Shown: piece by piece, positions 32,209-39,800 of the stretch
Layout of the letters: each line of letters opens with the position of its first letter
Position numbering within the stretch: position 1 is the first letter of the stretch
Assembly: GCA_050480245.1 (NCBI GenBank)
Contig: JBCNEQ010000014.1
Strand: one strand, 5' to 3'
DNA length: 40,914 nucleotides
Origin: Anoxybacillus sp050480245
GTDB lineage: Bacteria; Bacillota; Bacilli; Bacillales; Anoxybacillaceae
The notes under the pieces: model-generated
Told to the model about the DNA's origin: nothing
What the model saw: only the letters and a program-made list of their open reading frames with translations
Databases searched by the model: none
Translations under genes and position numbers: made by a program

Positions 32209-32877
32209 ATGTACAAAGTGGTATTAATCGAAGACGATCCAATGGTACAAGAAGTAAATCGGCAATTTATCGAACAAGTTTCGCCATTTCGTGTCGTCGG
32301 CATCGCCGGCAATGGCGTCGACGGAATGGAAATGGTTCGCAATCTTCAGCCCGATTTAGTAATTATTGATATTTACATGCCTCTAAAAGACGGGATTGAG
32401 ACGATCCAAACAATTCGGAGCGAAAAACTTGAAGTAGATGTCATTGCCATTACTGCTGCAAATGATATAGAAACCGTTCGACGGATGTTGCAAAACGGTG
32501 TGTTTGACTATATTATGAAACCGTTTAAGTTTGAACGGCTTAAACAAACGCTCGAGCATTATCACACTTTCCGTCAAACGTTAAAAACAAAAGAAAAGGT
32601 TACACAAAAAGAGTTAGACTCGCTTTTCCAACTGGAAACGGACGTGCGGACAGAACTTCCGAAAGGGCTAAATGACATCACATTAAAAAAAATTGTCGAC
32701 TTTCTGCAACAACAAACCGTTTCGGTGTCGGCAGAAGAAGTAGCTGAAGGAGTCGGCATTGCTCGCGTGACGGCTCGAAGGTATTTAGAGTATTTAGAAA
32801 AAGAGCGAAAAGTTCAACTAGACGTTCAATACGGCGGAATTGGCCGACCAGTAAACCGCTATATCAAGCGCTCATAA
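32209..32877 (+). CDS. dctR: Response regulator DctR (CitB family)
   Basis: 222 residues from ATG 32209 (GAGGGGATGGG upstream); the frame also contains an ATG at 32194 that precedes this site. Receiver domain: acidic cluster EDD at 8-10, phosphorylated Asp54 (VIIDIYMP) and Lys in IMKPFKF. The output domain is the CitT/DcuR-type HTH (TLKKIVDFLQQQ, VSAEEVAEGVGIARVTARRYLEYLEKE). Partner of DctS, 11 bp downstream. The likely target is dctP. Confidence 0.92.
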   Translation: MYKVVLIEDDPMVQEVNRQFIEQVSPFRVVGIAGNGVDGMEMVRNLQPDLVIIDIYMPLKDGIETIQTIRSEKLEVDVIAITAANDIETVRRMLQNGVFDYIMKPFKFERLKQTLEHYHTFRQTLKTKEKVTQKELDSLFQLETDVRTELPKGLNDITLKKIVDFLQQQTVSVSAEEVAEGVGIARVTARRYLEYLEKERKVQLDVQYGGIGRPVNRYIKRS

Positions 32878-32931
32878 TTCGATGTAGTTTCTCCAATCCC
32901 CTCTCCATCACTCATAAATCAAAGCCGCCAA

Positions 32932-33627
32932 TTATCCATTGGCGGCTTTCGCTTCTTCTGTCGCTTCTTTATGCATTTTTCCATTTTTCCATTTCCCTGC
33001 CATAAGCACTCCAGCAATGACAAGAAGCTCAAATCCATATTTTACGATTGGATTGGCGAAATACGTTGCTAAAAACGGCTCGCCAACAATCATTTTTGCA
33101 GCCGTCCACGCTAACACACCGGCTCCGATCGTAATAATGATCGGGAAGCGATCGACCCATCTTAAAATGAGCGTGCTTCCCCAGACAACGACCGGAACAG
33201 AAATGAGCAATCCTAAAATGACGAGCAAAAAGCTACCATGAGCAGCACCAGCTACCGCTAAAACGTTGTCAATCCCCATTAGTGCATCAGCGATAATAAT
33301 CGTGCGAATCGCTTCCCACATGCTTTGTCCGGCTTCCACTTCATGTCCTTTTTCTTCGATAAGCAATTTATAAGCGATCCAAACGAGCAATACCCCACCG
33401 ACAAGTAATAAGCCTGGAATTTTTAACAACCACACGACCGCCATTGTCGCCAACGCCCGAATGGCAATGGCACCGACTGTCCCCCAAATGATCGCTTGCT
33501 TTTGTTGATGCTTCGGTAAATTTCGTGCAGCCAACCCAATGACAATCGCATTATCTCCAGCCAACACAAGGTCAATAATAATGATTGATAATAGTGCGGT
33601 CAAAAATTCTATTGAAAGAAAATCCAT
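32932..33627 (-). CDS. TerC-family membrane protein (YjbE-like)
   Basis: 231 residues with seven or eight membrane helices. The two conserved acidic motifs are DLVLAGDNAIVIGLAARNLP near the N-terminus and ADALMGIDNVLAVAG in the middle. TerC proteins such as YceF/YkoY of Bacilli export manganese or metallate exoenzymes. Here the gene is the second of a pair under a yybP-ykoY manganese riboswitch, 14 bp after the ykvA-like gene, so a manganese-efflux role is likely. The start has AGAGGATG. Confidence 0.9.
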   Translation of the reverse strand: MDFLSIEFLTALLSIIIIDLVLAGDNAIVIGLAARNLPKHQQKQAIIWGTVGAIAIRALATMAVVWLLKIPGLLLVGGVLLVWIAYKLLIEEKGHEVEAGQSMWEAIRTIIIADALMGIDNVLAVAGAAHGSFLLVILGLLISVPVVVWGSTLILRWVDRFPIIITIGAGVLAWTAAKMIVGEPFLATYFANPIVKYGFELLVIAGVLMAGKWKNGKMHKEATEEAKAANG

Positions 33628-33641
33628 TTTGTTTCATCCTC

Positions 33642-33902
33642 TTATATTCCATATTTATGTTTTAATGTGTTTGGTGCTGTTTTGATCATGCTTTTCAAAA
33701 TAAGCATCAATACGGCTACATCATCGAGCATCCCAATAACAGCTAGCCAATCTGGAATGGCATCAAACGGAATGAAAAAATACCCGATGAAGAGAAGAAG
33801 GTACGCTATTTTTTTACGAAGCGCTATTTCTCGGGAACGAAAAAACGAAATGACAAACGGAATAAAGCGCCCTATTTTGAAAAATAATCGTATCCTTCTC
33901 AT
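33642..33902 (-). CDS. YkvA/DUF1232 small membrane protein
   Basis: 86 residues. The DUF1232 core reads KIAYLLLFIGYFFIPFDAIPDWLAVIGMLDDVAVLML, the family signature with the conserved Pro-Asp-x-Ile-Pro-Asp pattern and the final Asp-Asp. Two hydrophobic stretches imply membrane association. The function is unknown. It is the first gene after the manganese riboswitch, which links it to manganese homeostasis in this organism. Start has GGAAGGAGGGG. It is co-transcribed with the TerC gene. Confidence 0.87.
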   Translation of the reverse strand: MRRIRLFFKIGRFIPFVISFFRSREIALRKKIAYLLLFIGYFFIPFDAIPDWLAVIGMLDDVAVLMLILKSMIKTAPNTLKHKYGI

Positions 33903-33923
33903 TGCTTTCCCCTCCTTCCAAAC

Positions 33924-33956
33924 GAAAAAAGACCTTTACCATTTCGGTAAAGGTCT
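33924..33956 (-). terminator. Riboswitch-controlled terminator
   Basis: Minus-strand GACCTTTACC / GGTAAAGGTC stem with a short loop and six following T, located just before the ykvA-like gene. It is the expression platform of the manganese riboswitch. Confidence 0.9.
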
Positions 33957-33985
33957 TCTATATTCGTACGGACCTCTACCGCATC

Positions 33986-34083
33986 GGTAAAGGTCTCGCT
34001 AACAACGTCAACGTTGCCAACAAAGCCGAGGGCGCAAACCCTGAACTGACGACTTTGCTGTAAAAGCTACTCCCCTTTTACAC
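33986..34083 (-). ncRNA. yybP-ykoY manganese riboswitch aptamer
   Basis: The minus strand contains the class signature: GGGGAGTAGC near the 5' end, AAAGTCGTCAG in the middle arm and GCGAGACCTTTACC at the 3' side. The 5' GTAAAAGG and 3' CCTTTACC form helix P1. This family binds Mn2+ and usually turns on efflux genes. It lies directly in front of ykvA-like and terC genes. A second hairpin (33970-33995) and a terminator follow, which together could implement transcription antitermination. Confidence 0.92.
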
Positions 34084-34106
34084 ATCTCTCATATACTGCT
34101 ACTTTC

Positions 34107-34135
34107 ATATTATCTCATTTTTTTCTACCTGTCAA
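34107..34135 (-). promoter_or_regulatory. Sigma-A promoter of the manganese riboswitch
   Basis: TTGACA and TAATAT with exactly 17 bp between them on the minus strand, placing the transcript start near 34100, ~17 bases before the aptamer. Confidence 0.85.
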
Positions 34136-34308
34136 TAAGTTATTATCGCCCACACAAATTATTTGCCAAACTGTTTGCACATTTTTTAAGCTTAGCATGT
34201 TTAGTTTTTCACCAAGCTTTTACTAGCCCCGAACGAACCGATGAAGACAATGAAAAATCTTTGTTACATCAAGCTGAAACGCAGGGTCAACAGATGATTT
34301 TTTCGTAA

Positions 34309-34395
34309 TTACTTCTTTTTTGAAGCAGCTTCTATCGCAAACTGTGCCCCCATTAACTCAACGGCGCATAAAATGAAAATAAAAAAGATCCCCAT
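34309..34395 (-). CDS. Putative 28-residue membrane micro-protein
   Basis: An unannotated-size frame with an excellent ribosome binding site: AAGGGAGGG six bases before the ATG. The peptide begins MGIFFIFILCAVELMGAQFA and ends in a basic KKK, which is the pattern of a single-span membrane peptide with a cytoplasmic positive end. A 9-bp inverted repeat (34408-34432) ends at the ribosome binding site and could control its translation. A perfect 12-bp palindrome GAAACGCGTTTC lies at 34437-34448. No similarity is recognised. It follows sdpI on the same strand. Confidence 0.5.
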   Translation of the reverse strand: MGIFFIFILCAVELMGAQFAIEAASKKK

Positions 34396-34407
34396 TGTTT
34401 TCCCTCC

Positions 34408-34432
34408 CTTATGCTTTTGACGCAAGCATAAG
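34408..34432 (-). repeat. Inverted repeat next to the micro-ORF ribosome binding site
   Basis: CTTATGCTT / AAGCATAAG with a 7-base loop. On the minus-strand transcript the 3' arm runs into the AAGGGAGGG site, so folding could affect initiation of the 28-residue ORF. There is no T-run, so it is not a good terminator. Confidence 0.6.
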
Positions 34433-34472
34433 GTATGAAACGCGTTTCGATGCAACATGTTTTTGTAATTTT

Positions 34473-34616
34473 TTAATGAAACTTTTCACTCATGCGTCGA
34501 ATAAAAACAAACGAAGCAATTGCAATCAAAGCAAGGATACTTTCTACAGCCCAAATATTTGAAATAACTTTCACTTGATATAACGCAGGGACAACATCAT
34601 TGAATAGACATCCCAA
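34473..34616 (-). CDS. Possible 47-residue membrane ORF after sdpI
   Basis: In the same frame as sdpI, seven codons past its stop, a TTG at 34616 with GGAGAG about 10 bases upstream opens 47 codons. The encoded chain has NIWAVESILALIAIASFVFI as a clear membrane segment and a basic end RRMSEKFH. The TTG start and loose spacing make it uncertain. It could instead be a fragment of a lost gene or an sdpI read-through extension. I know no homologue. Confidence 0.3.
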   Translation of the reverse strand: MGCLFNDVVPALYQVKVISNIWAVESILALIAIASFVFIRRMSEKFH

Positions 34617-34634
34617 ACAAATTGATCTCTCCGT

Positions 34635-35261
34635 TCATTTACGTGAAAATATATACGACTGGATAAACAAATACATCGTGCCACCAAATACGACGATCAT
34701 AAGAAAAATAAAGCGCCACACACTTGTTACAAATATCGTGAACATAATCAATACACCCATGATAACAAACACTTTTCCACCGACACGGTGCGTTTTTTGC
34801 CAAACTACTTCGTTTTCTAACGTCCAAGGGGTGCGAATGCCAATGAAATAATTCGGTTTAATTTTCGGCATATAATTGCCAAGGACAATAAATAAAACAC
34901 CCACCCCGATAGGCACAACAATATCAACTTGCACAGGAAACCCGAGATTATATGCGAGCGTCACCACATGTATGCTAAATAAAAACAAAATAAATACATG
35001 TAAAAAAATACGATATACTTTTTCAAATTTCTCGTAGTTTTCTTTGCGTGGATCCACTTTCGGCAAAAAGACGATGAGAGCAACAATTCCTGTTAACAAA
35101 ATCGGTAATAATAACGCGCCCCACCATTTGTTTGTAAAGCCATCTGGTTCTCCCGCAACGTTCCAATGAATGGCTACCTCATTCGGCAAATACGGAATAG
35201 CTAATAAACTTAAGATATAGCTACATATAATAAGAAAAATAACAAACGAATGCTTTTTCAT
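34635..35261 (-). CDS. sdpI: SdpI-family immunity/signal protein
   Basis: 208 residues, the length of B. subtilis SdpI. Six hydrophobic helices. The DUF1648 start (YLPNEVAIHWNVAGEPDGFTNKW) is followed by the SdpI domain GNYMPKIKPNYFIGIRTPWTLENEVVWQKTHRVGGK. In B. subtilis SdpI protects against the toxin SdpC and, with toxin bound, sequesters the repressor SdpR at the membrane. No sdpABC is in the window, so it may be an orphan immunity gene, perhaps against toxins of other strains. The ATG overlaps the sdpR stop (ATGA). Confidence 0.9.
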   Translation of the reverse strand: MKKHSFVIFLIICSYILSLLAIPYLPNEVAIHWNVAGEPDGFTNKWWGALLLPILLTGIVALIVFLPKVDPRKENYEKFEKVYRIFLHVFILFLFSIHVVTLAYNLGFPVQVDIVVPIGVGVLFIVLGNYMPKIKPNYFIGIRTPWTLENEVVWQKTHRVGGKVFVIMGVLIMFTIFVTSVWRFIFLMIVVFGGTMYLFIQSYIFSRK

Positions 35262-35536
35262 GATTCATCACCTTCTTTTTGTAATATGTCATAAAACCAG
35301 CTCATTAAATCTTGAAACACCGTTGTGTTTAATGAATAATAAATATGCTGACCAACCCGTCGATCTTCCACTAAATCGGCTTGCTTTAATATTTTTAAAT
35401 GATGGGAAACGCTCGGCTTTTGCATATCAAAATGTTCGGCAATTTCCCCTGCTGTTAAGTCCCCTTTTTTTAATAAAGAAAGAATTTTTCTTCGGTTCGG
35501 ATCAGCAATCGCTTTAAACGCTTCGTTAAACGACAT
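35258..35536 (-). CDS. sdpR: ArsR-family repressor SdpR-like
   Basis: 92 residues with the ArsR winged HTH: AIADPNRRKILSLLKKGDLTAGEIAEHFDMQKPSVSHHLKILKQADLVEDRRVGQ and the wing HIYYSLN. No metal-binding CVC motif is present, as expected for SdpR. In B. subtilis SdpR represses its own sdpRI operon. A 24-bp partial palindrome 20 bp upstream of the start is a good candidate operator. Translation is coupled to sdpI. Confidence 0.9.
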   Translation of the reverse strand: MSFNEAFKAIADPNRRKILSLLKKGDLTAGEIAEHFDMQKPSVSHHLKILKQADLVEDRRVGQHIYYSLNTTVFQDLMSWFYDILQKEGDES

Positions 35537-35556
35537 CCTTTTTCACCTACTTTCTT

Positions 35557-35580
35557 TTAGATATTTAGATAAATTTCTAA
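35557..35580 (-). promoter_or_regulatory. Putative SdpR operator
   Basis: TTAGATATTTAGATAAATTTCTAA region, with 20 of 24 positions palindromic, beginning 20 bp upstream of the sdpR start. Position and symmetry fit autorepression. Confidence 0.55.
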
Positions 35581-35690
35581 TTGCATAATATCCCTTTTTT
35601 ATACATGAGTCAATATACAAAAAGGAACCATTGAACATTGTATGTCAGTTTCTCAACGAAATTTTGAATACACGCTCAACCATAAAAAAG

Positions 35691-35715
35691 AAAAAAGAAG
35701 CCGACTTGGCTTCTT
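35691..35715 (-). terminator. Terminator after the YbjQ-family gene
   Basis: Minus-strand AGAAGCC / GGCTTCTTTTTT with a 5-base loop, 12 bp after the stop. Confidence 0.85.
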
Positions 35716-35726
35716 CCCAAAATTTT

Positions 35727-36044
35727 CTATTCCTTCACCTTCACCGCTGTACCTGTCGCAATGCACATCATCATTCCATCGCGCAACGTTTCAAAATCAA
35801 GATCGACACCAACGACTGCATTTGCGCCCATATTGCGCGCTTTTTTTACCATTTCTTCTACTGCCATGTCTCGTCCTTCAGCTAGCTTGCTTTCATACGT
35901 TCCACTTCGCCCACCGATAATGTCTGTAATGCTCGCTAAAAAATCGCGTACGACGTTAGCCCCTAAAATCACCTCACCAGACACTAAACCGAGATATTGC
36001 TCAATTTGCTTTCCTTCAATGCTATTTGTTGTTGTAACGATCAT
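35727..36044 (-). CDS. YbjQ/UPF0145-family protein
   Basis: 105 residues, the full length of the family. Typical stretches: MIVTTTNSIEGKQIEQYLGLVSGEVILGANVVRDFLASI and ARNMGANAVVGVDLDFETL, then a terminal beta strand TGTAVKVKE. The fold is a pentameric dodecin-like ring described as heavy-metal binding in some databases; its function is not established. Start has AAAGGGG. It is a single gene with its own terminator between sdpR and cysI. Confidence 0.92.
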   Translation of the reverse strand: MIVTTTNSIEGKQIEQYLGLVSGEVILGANVVRDFLASITDIIGGRSGTYESKLAEGRDMAVEEMVKKARNMGANAVVGVDLDFETLRDGMMMCIATGTAVKVKE

Positions 36045-36118
36045 GTCAATTACCCCTTTCTATAAATAAAATGAACTCCTTTATTATATTCTCCACCGTT
36101 TAAAATCATCCTTTCTCC

Positions 36119-36152
36119 AAAAACGAATCGGCTCCCAAACAGGAAGCCGATT
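36119..36152 (-). terminator. Terminator after cysI
   Basis: Minus-strand AATCGGCT / AGCCGATT with an 11-base loop and T-rich 3' side (CGTTTTTGG). Confidence 0.85.
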
Positions 36153-36155
36153 TGT

Positions 36156-37871
36156 TTAGTCATGAAAGTTCCTTCCATCTGTCGTTTCTTTCACAATGCC
36201 CGCACGAATGACGAAGTCGCCAAAACGTTCGCCATCGAAGCGTTCTTTCGCATAACGAGAAAGAAGCATACGAAGCTCTGATAAAATCTCTTTTTCCCCG
36301 ATATTTTCACGATATAATTTTCCAAGGCGACTGCCGTCAAACGCTGCTCCGAGATACATATTATATTTACCAACGGATTTGCCGATAAATGCAATTTCTC
36401 CAAGCACATGACGTGCACAGCCGTTCGGGCAACCCGTCATACGAATCGTGATTTCTTCATCGCGAAGCCCGTTTTCTTCCACAATTTCTTCGATTTTATC
36501 AAGCAGTTTTGGCAAATACCGCTCCGCTTCCGCCATCGCTAATCCGCACGTTGGTAGCGCCACACAGGCAAGTGAGTTGCGGCGAAGCGCACTATAATGT
36601 TTGCCATCTGTCAATTTGTATTGTTGAATGAGCGCATCAATTTCTTCTTTTTTCTCGCTTGGCACGTTCGCAATGACTAAGTTTTGATTAGCTGTTAAGC
36701 GAAAGTCCCCTGTATGCACTTTCGCAATTTCTCGCAAGCCTGTCATTAACGGATAATCATCTGTATCTTTCACCCGACCACCTTCGACAAATAACGTAAA
36801 ATGCCACGTCCCGTTTACCCCTTCAACCCAGCCGTAGCGATCGCCATTATGTTCAAAATGATACGGACGCGCTTCTTCCAGCTCCCATCCAAGCCGACGC
36901 TCTAATTCTGCTTTGACAGCTTCAAGCCCTAGCCGATCAATCGTATATTTAAAGCGGGCGTGTTTGCGTACGGAGCGGTTGCCGTAATCGCGCTGAATCG
37001 TGACGACTTTTTCTGCCACATCAATGACTTGTTCTGGCTTACAAAAACCGATGACTTTCGCTAGCTGCGGATATGTCGTACGGTCGCCATGCGTCATTCC
37101 CATCCCCCCACCGATCGCTACATTAAAACCAACGAGCTTTCCTTGTTCGACAATCGCAATAAAACCAAGGTCTTGCGAAAATACATCGACATCGTTTGAC
37201 GGTGGGACGGCAATGCCGATTTTAAATTTCCGTGGCAAGTAAAGCGGTCCGTAAATCGGCTCTTGCTCTATTTCTGGTGTACCGGCTACTTTTTCTTCAT
37301 CCAACCAAATTTCGTAATACGCCCTTGTTTGTGGCAATAAATGGTCACTTAACCTTTTCGCCCATTCATACACTTCCGCATGCACTTCTGACTGGTACGG
37401 ATTTGGGTTGCACATAACGTTTCGATTCACATCGCCACATGCCGCCAACGTTGTAAGTAGGGCATCATTAATGGCTTGAAGCGTTTTTTTCATATTCCAT
37501 TTCAATACACCATGAAACTGAAACGCTTGTCGTGTCGTAAGCTTCAATGTCCCGTTCGCATATGTCCGCGCCAATTCGTCCATCACAAGCCACTGTTCTG
37601 GTGTTGCTACTCCGCCTGGCGTACGAACGCGAATCATAAATTGATATGCAGGTTCTAACTTCTGTTTTTGTCGCTCTGCTCGTAAGTCGCGGTCATCTTG
37701 TAAATAACTTCCATGAAATTTCATTAGTCGATTGTCGTCTTCTGGAATACCAGCAGTAATACGGTCTTCCATCGTTTCTTTTAACGTGCCGCGCAAATAG
37801 TTGCTTTCTTGTTTAATCCGCTCGACGTCGCTTGGCGGTCCATCTGGTGCGGTTAATAAAAATTTTTCCAC
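36156..37871 (-). CDS. cysI: Sulfite reductase [NADPH] hemoprotein beta subunit
   Basis: 571 residues, usual length. The siroheme/[4Fe-4S] ligands are Cys436 and Cys442 in CVALPTCG and Cys481 and Cys485 in TGCPNGCARH. Substrate-site basic residues appear in KLTTRQAFQFHGV and NVMCNPNP. With CysJ it reduces sulfite to sulfide with NADPH. It starts with GTG after TAGGGGGG, 11 bp after cysJ. The operon is probably activated by the divergent CysL. Confidence 0.97.
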   Translation of the reverse strand: MEKFLLTAPDGPPSDVERIKQESNYLRGTLKETMEDRITAGIPEDDNRLMKFHGSYLQDDRDLRAERQKQKLEPAYQFMIRVRTPGGVATPEQWLVMDELARTYANGTLKLTTRQAFQFHGVLKWNMKKTLQAINDALLTTLAACGDVNRNVMCNPNPYQSEVHAEVYEWAKRLSDHLLPQTRAYYEIWLDEEKVAGTPEIEQEPIYGPLYLPRKFKIGIAVPPSNDVDVFSQDLGFIAIVEQGKLVGFNVAIGGGMGMTHGDRTTYPQLAKVIGFCKPEQVIDVAEKVVTIQRDYGNRSVRKHARFKYTIDRLGLEAVKAELERRLGWELEEARPYHFEHNGDRYGWVEGVNGTWHFTLFVEGGRVKDTDDYPLMTGLREIAKVHTGDFRLTANQNLVIANVPSEKKEEIDALIQQYKLTDGKHYSALRRNSLACVALPTCGLAMAEAERYLPKLLDKIEEIVEENGLRDEEITIRMTGCPNGCARHVLGEIAFIGKSVGKYNMYLGAAFDGSRLGKLYRENIGEKEILSELRMLLSRYAKERFDGERFGDFVIRAGIVKETTDGRNFHD

Positions 37872-37882
37872 AATGATCCCCC

Positions 37883-39664
37883 CTAATATACGTCGCGTTG
37901 GTAACGTTTTTGTTTTTGCATCTCAGCTATATACGCTTCCGCTTGTTCACTACTCATCTGTCCTTCTTTTTCGATAATATGAATAAGCGTCTGGTGAACG
38001 TCGCGCGCCATACGCTGCTTATCACCGCAAACGTAAACAGCTGCTCCTTCTTCTAACCATCGGAACAACTCTTTCCTTTGCTCGAGCATTCGGTGTTGGA
38101 CGTACACTTTTTCTTTTGTATCGCGCGAAAATGCGACGTCCATTTTCGTTAGCACACCGTTTTTCAACCAAGCTTGCCATTCTGTTTGATAAAGGAAATC
38201 GGTCACGAAATGTTGATCGCCAAAAAATAGCCACGACTTCCCTTTCGCCCCTATTGCCTCACGCTCTTGCAAAAAGCTGCGGAACGGCGCAACTCCCGTA
38301 CCTGGTCCAATCATAATAATTGGCGTATTTGCATCCTTTGGCAGTTTAAAGTTCGGATTGTGATGAACGAACACAGGAAGTTTGTCGCCGATTTGCAGGC
38401 GCTCTGCACAAAACGTCGAGCAAACGCCTTTTCGCAACCGTCCGTGCGCTTCGTAACGAACCGCACCAACGGTAATATGCACTTCCTCTGGATACGCTAA
38501 CAAGCTGCTTGCAATTGAATAAAAGCGCGGCTGCAACTTCCGCAAAGAAGACACAAACTGTTCTGGCGACATATCCCACGGACCGAACTCGCGAAGGACA
38601 TCGAGCACATCGCGCCCTTTTATATAGTCTTTTCGCTTCGCTTCTTGTTCAGCAGAAAGAAGCGCATGAAACGCTTGATTACGTGAAAACGAAGCCAATG
38701 TTTGCAATAATTGCTCGCTTAATACCGTAATTTCTAAACGAGAGAGCAACGCTTCGCGTAACGGTTCTTCCTTCCCTTCCACAGAAACCGGTGTGTCTGG
38801 ATTCCATTTCATTTCTTCAATAATCCAATCGACAAGTTCTGGGTCGTTTTTCGGGAAAACACCAAGCGCGTCGCCTGGTTCAAATACCAATCCTGAACCT
38901 TCGAGCGATAATTCAATATGACGTGTTTCTTTGTTCGAACCGCGTCCGTTTAAATTGATATTTTCTAATACTTCTGCTTGAAACGGATGCTTGCGCGAGT
39001 AGTTAGAAACAGGTTTCACTTGCGACTGCTGGGGAAGGACGGTGACGGAACCCCCGCCTTGCTTATTCAACTCACTAAGCACCCCATCAAGCCACTTCGC
39101 CGCTGCTTCCTCATAATCGACGTCACAATCAACGCGCTCGTATAACCGCTCCCCGCCTAGCTCTTCTAACCGTTTATCAAAATCTTTTCCCGTCTTGCAA
39201 AAATGCTCATACGACGTATCGCCAAGCGCCAATACCGAAAAACGAAGATGATTGAGCTTCGGTGCGCGCTTGCTATGGAGAAATTCGTAAAATGATAAAG
39301 CATTATCTGGCGGTTCCCCTTCACCATACGTGCTAACGACAACAAGCAACGTGTCGATTTTTTTTAAGTCGCTTGGTTTGAAATCAAGCATCGAGGAAAC
39401 GGTGACGTGAAACCCGCGATTTTTAAGTGCTTCTCCTGCTTTTTCTGCCAATTTTTGTGCGTTTCCTGTTTGCGACCCGTAAAGAACGGTCACTTCTTTC
39501 GATACAGGGGCTTCTTGCTGTACCGCTGTGCTCGCAAATTCGGTAGCAGCCAAATATCCGCTTAACCAAAGCTTTTGCGCTGGCGTTAATGTCGGCCAAA
39601 GTCGGTTGAGCAAGTCAACTTGTTGTTCGTTAAATGGGCTATTCGTCACTTGAAACGGCAACAT
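37883..39664 (-). CDS. cysJ: Sulfite reductase [NADPH] flavoprotein alpha subunit
   Basis: 593 residues. The FMN flavodoxin domain is at about 58-205 (VLYGSQTGNAQKLAEKAG; STYGEGEPPDNA). The FAD domain carries PRFYSIASS and RKGVCSTF. The NADPH site shows GPGTGVAPFRSFLQER, then VYVCGDK, and an aromatic Tyr near the C-terminus (QRDVY). It transfers electrons from NADPH to CysI. It is first in the operon, with GAGAGGTG upstream, and faces cysL across a 136-bp gap. Confidence 0.97.
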   Translation of the reverse strand: MLPFQVTNSPFNEQQVDLLNRLWPTLTPAQKLWLSGYLAATEFASTAVQQEAPVSKEVTVLYGSQTGNAQKLAEKAGEALKNRGFHVTVSSMLDFKPSDLKKIDTLLVVVSTYGEGEPPDNALSFYEFLHSKRAPKLNHLRFSVLALGDTSYEHFCKTGKDFDKRLEELGGERLYERVDCDVDYEEAAAKWLDGVLSELNKQGGGSVTVLPQQSQVKPVSNYSRKHPFQAEVLENINLNGRGSNKETRHIELSLEGSGLVFEPGDALGVFPKNDPELVDWIIEEMKWNPDTPVSVEGKEEPLREALLSRLEITVLSEQLLQTLASFSRNQAFHALLSAEQEAKRKDYIKGRDVLDVLREFGPWDMSPEQFVSSLRKLQPRFYSIASSLLAYPEEVHITVGAVRYEAHGRLRKGVCSTFCAERLQIGDKLPVFVHHNPNFKLPKDANTPIIMIGPGTGVAPFRSFLQEREAIGAKGKSWLFFGDQHFVTDFLYQTEWQAWLKNGVLTKMDVAFSRDTKEKVYVQHRMLEQRKELFRWLEEGAAVYVCGDKQRMARDVHQTLIHIIEKEGQMSSEQAEAYIAEMQKQKRYQRDVY

Positions 39665-39742
39665 CTTTCACCTCTCATTTTTTTACTATTCCTATAAATC
39701 AAGTATGTTTTATTTGACTTTACCGCAAAAAATAAAATTAGT

Positions 39743-39776
39743 AAAATAAATATAAATTATCAGAACTATTTATTTT
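39743..39776. promoter_or_regulatory. Inverted repeat between cysJ and cysL, putative CysL site
   Basis: AAAATAAAT / ATTTATTTT, perfect 9-bp arms separated by 16 bp, located 25 bp before the cysL start. It is very AT-rich in an AT-rich gap, so chance is possible, but LysR regulators often bind such divergent-region repeats. Confidence 0.4.
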
Positions 39777-39800
39777 TTTAATGATTAAGGGGCGATAGCT

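Noticed and set aside
33961..34083. T-box or S-box leader instead of a manganese riboswitch
   Set aside because: No T-box consensus or SAM kink-turn motifs; the GGGGAGTAGC and GCGAGACC signatures are those of yybP-ykoY.
34437..34448. GAAACGCGTTTC as a cre site
   Set aside because: The CG core is in the wrong register for TGWAANCGNTWWCA; kept only as an unassigned palindrome.
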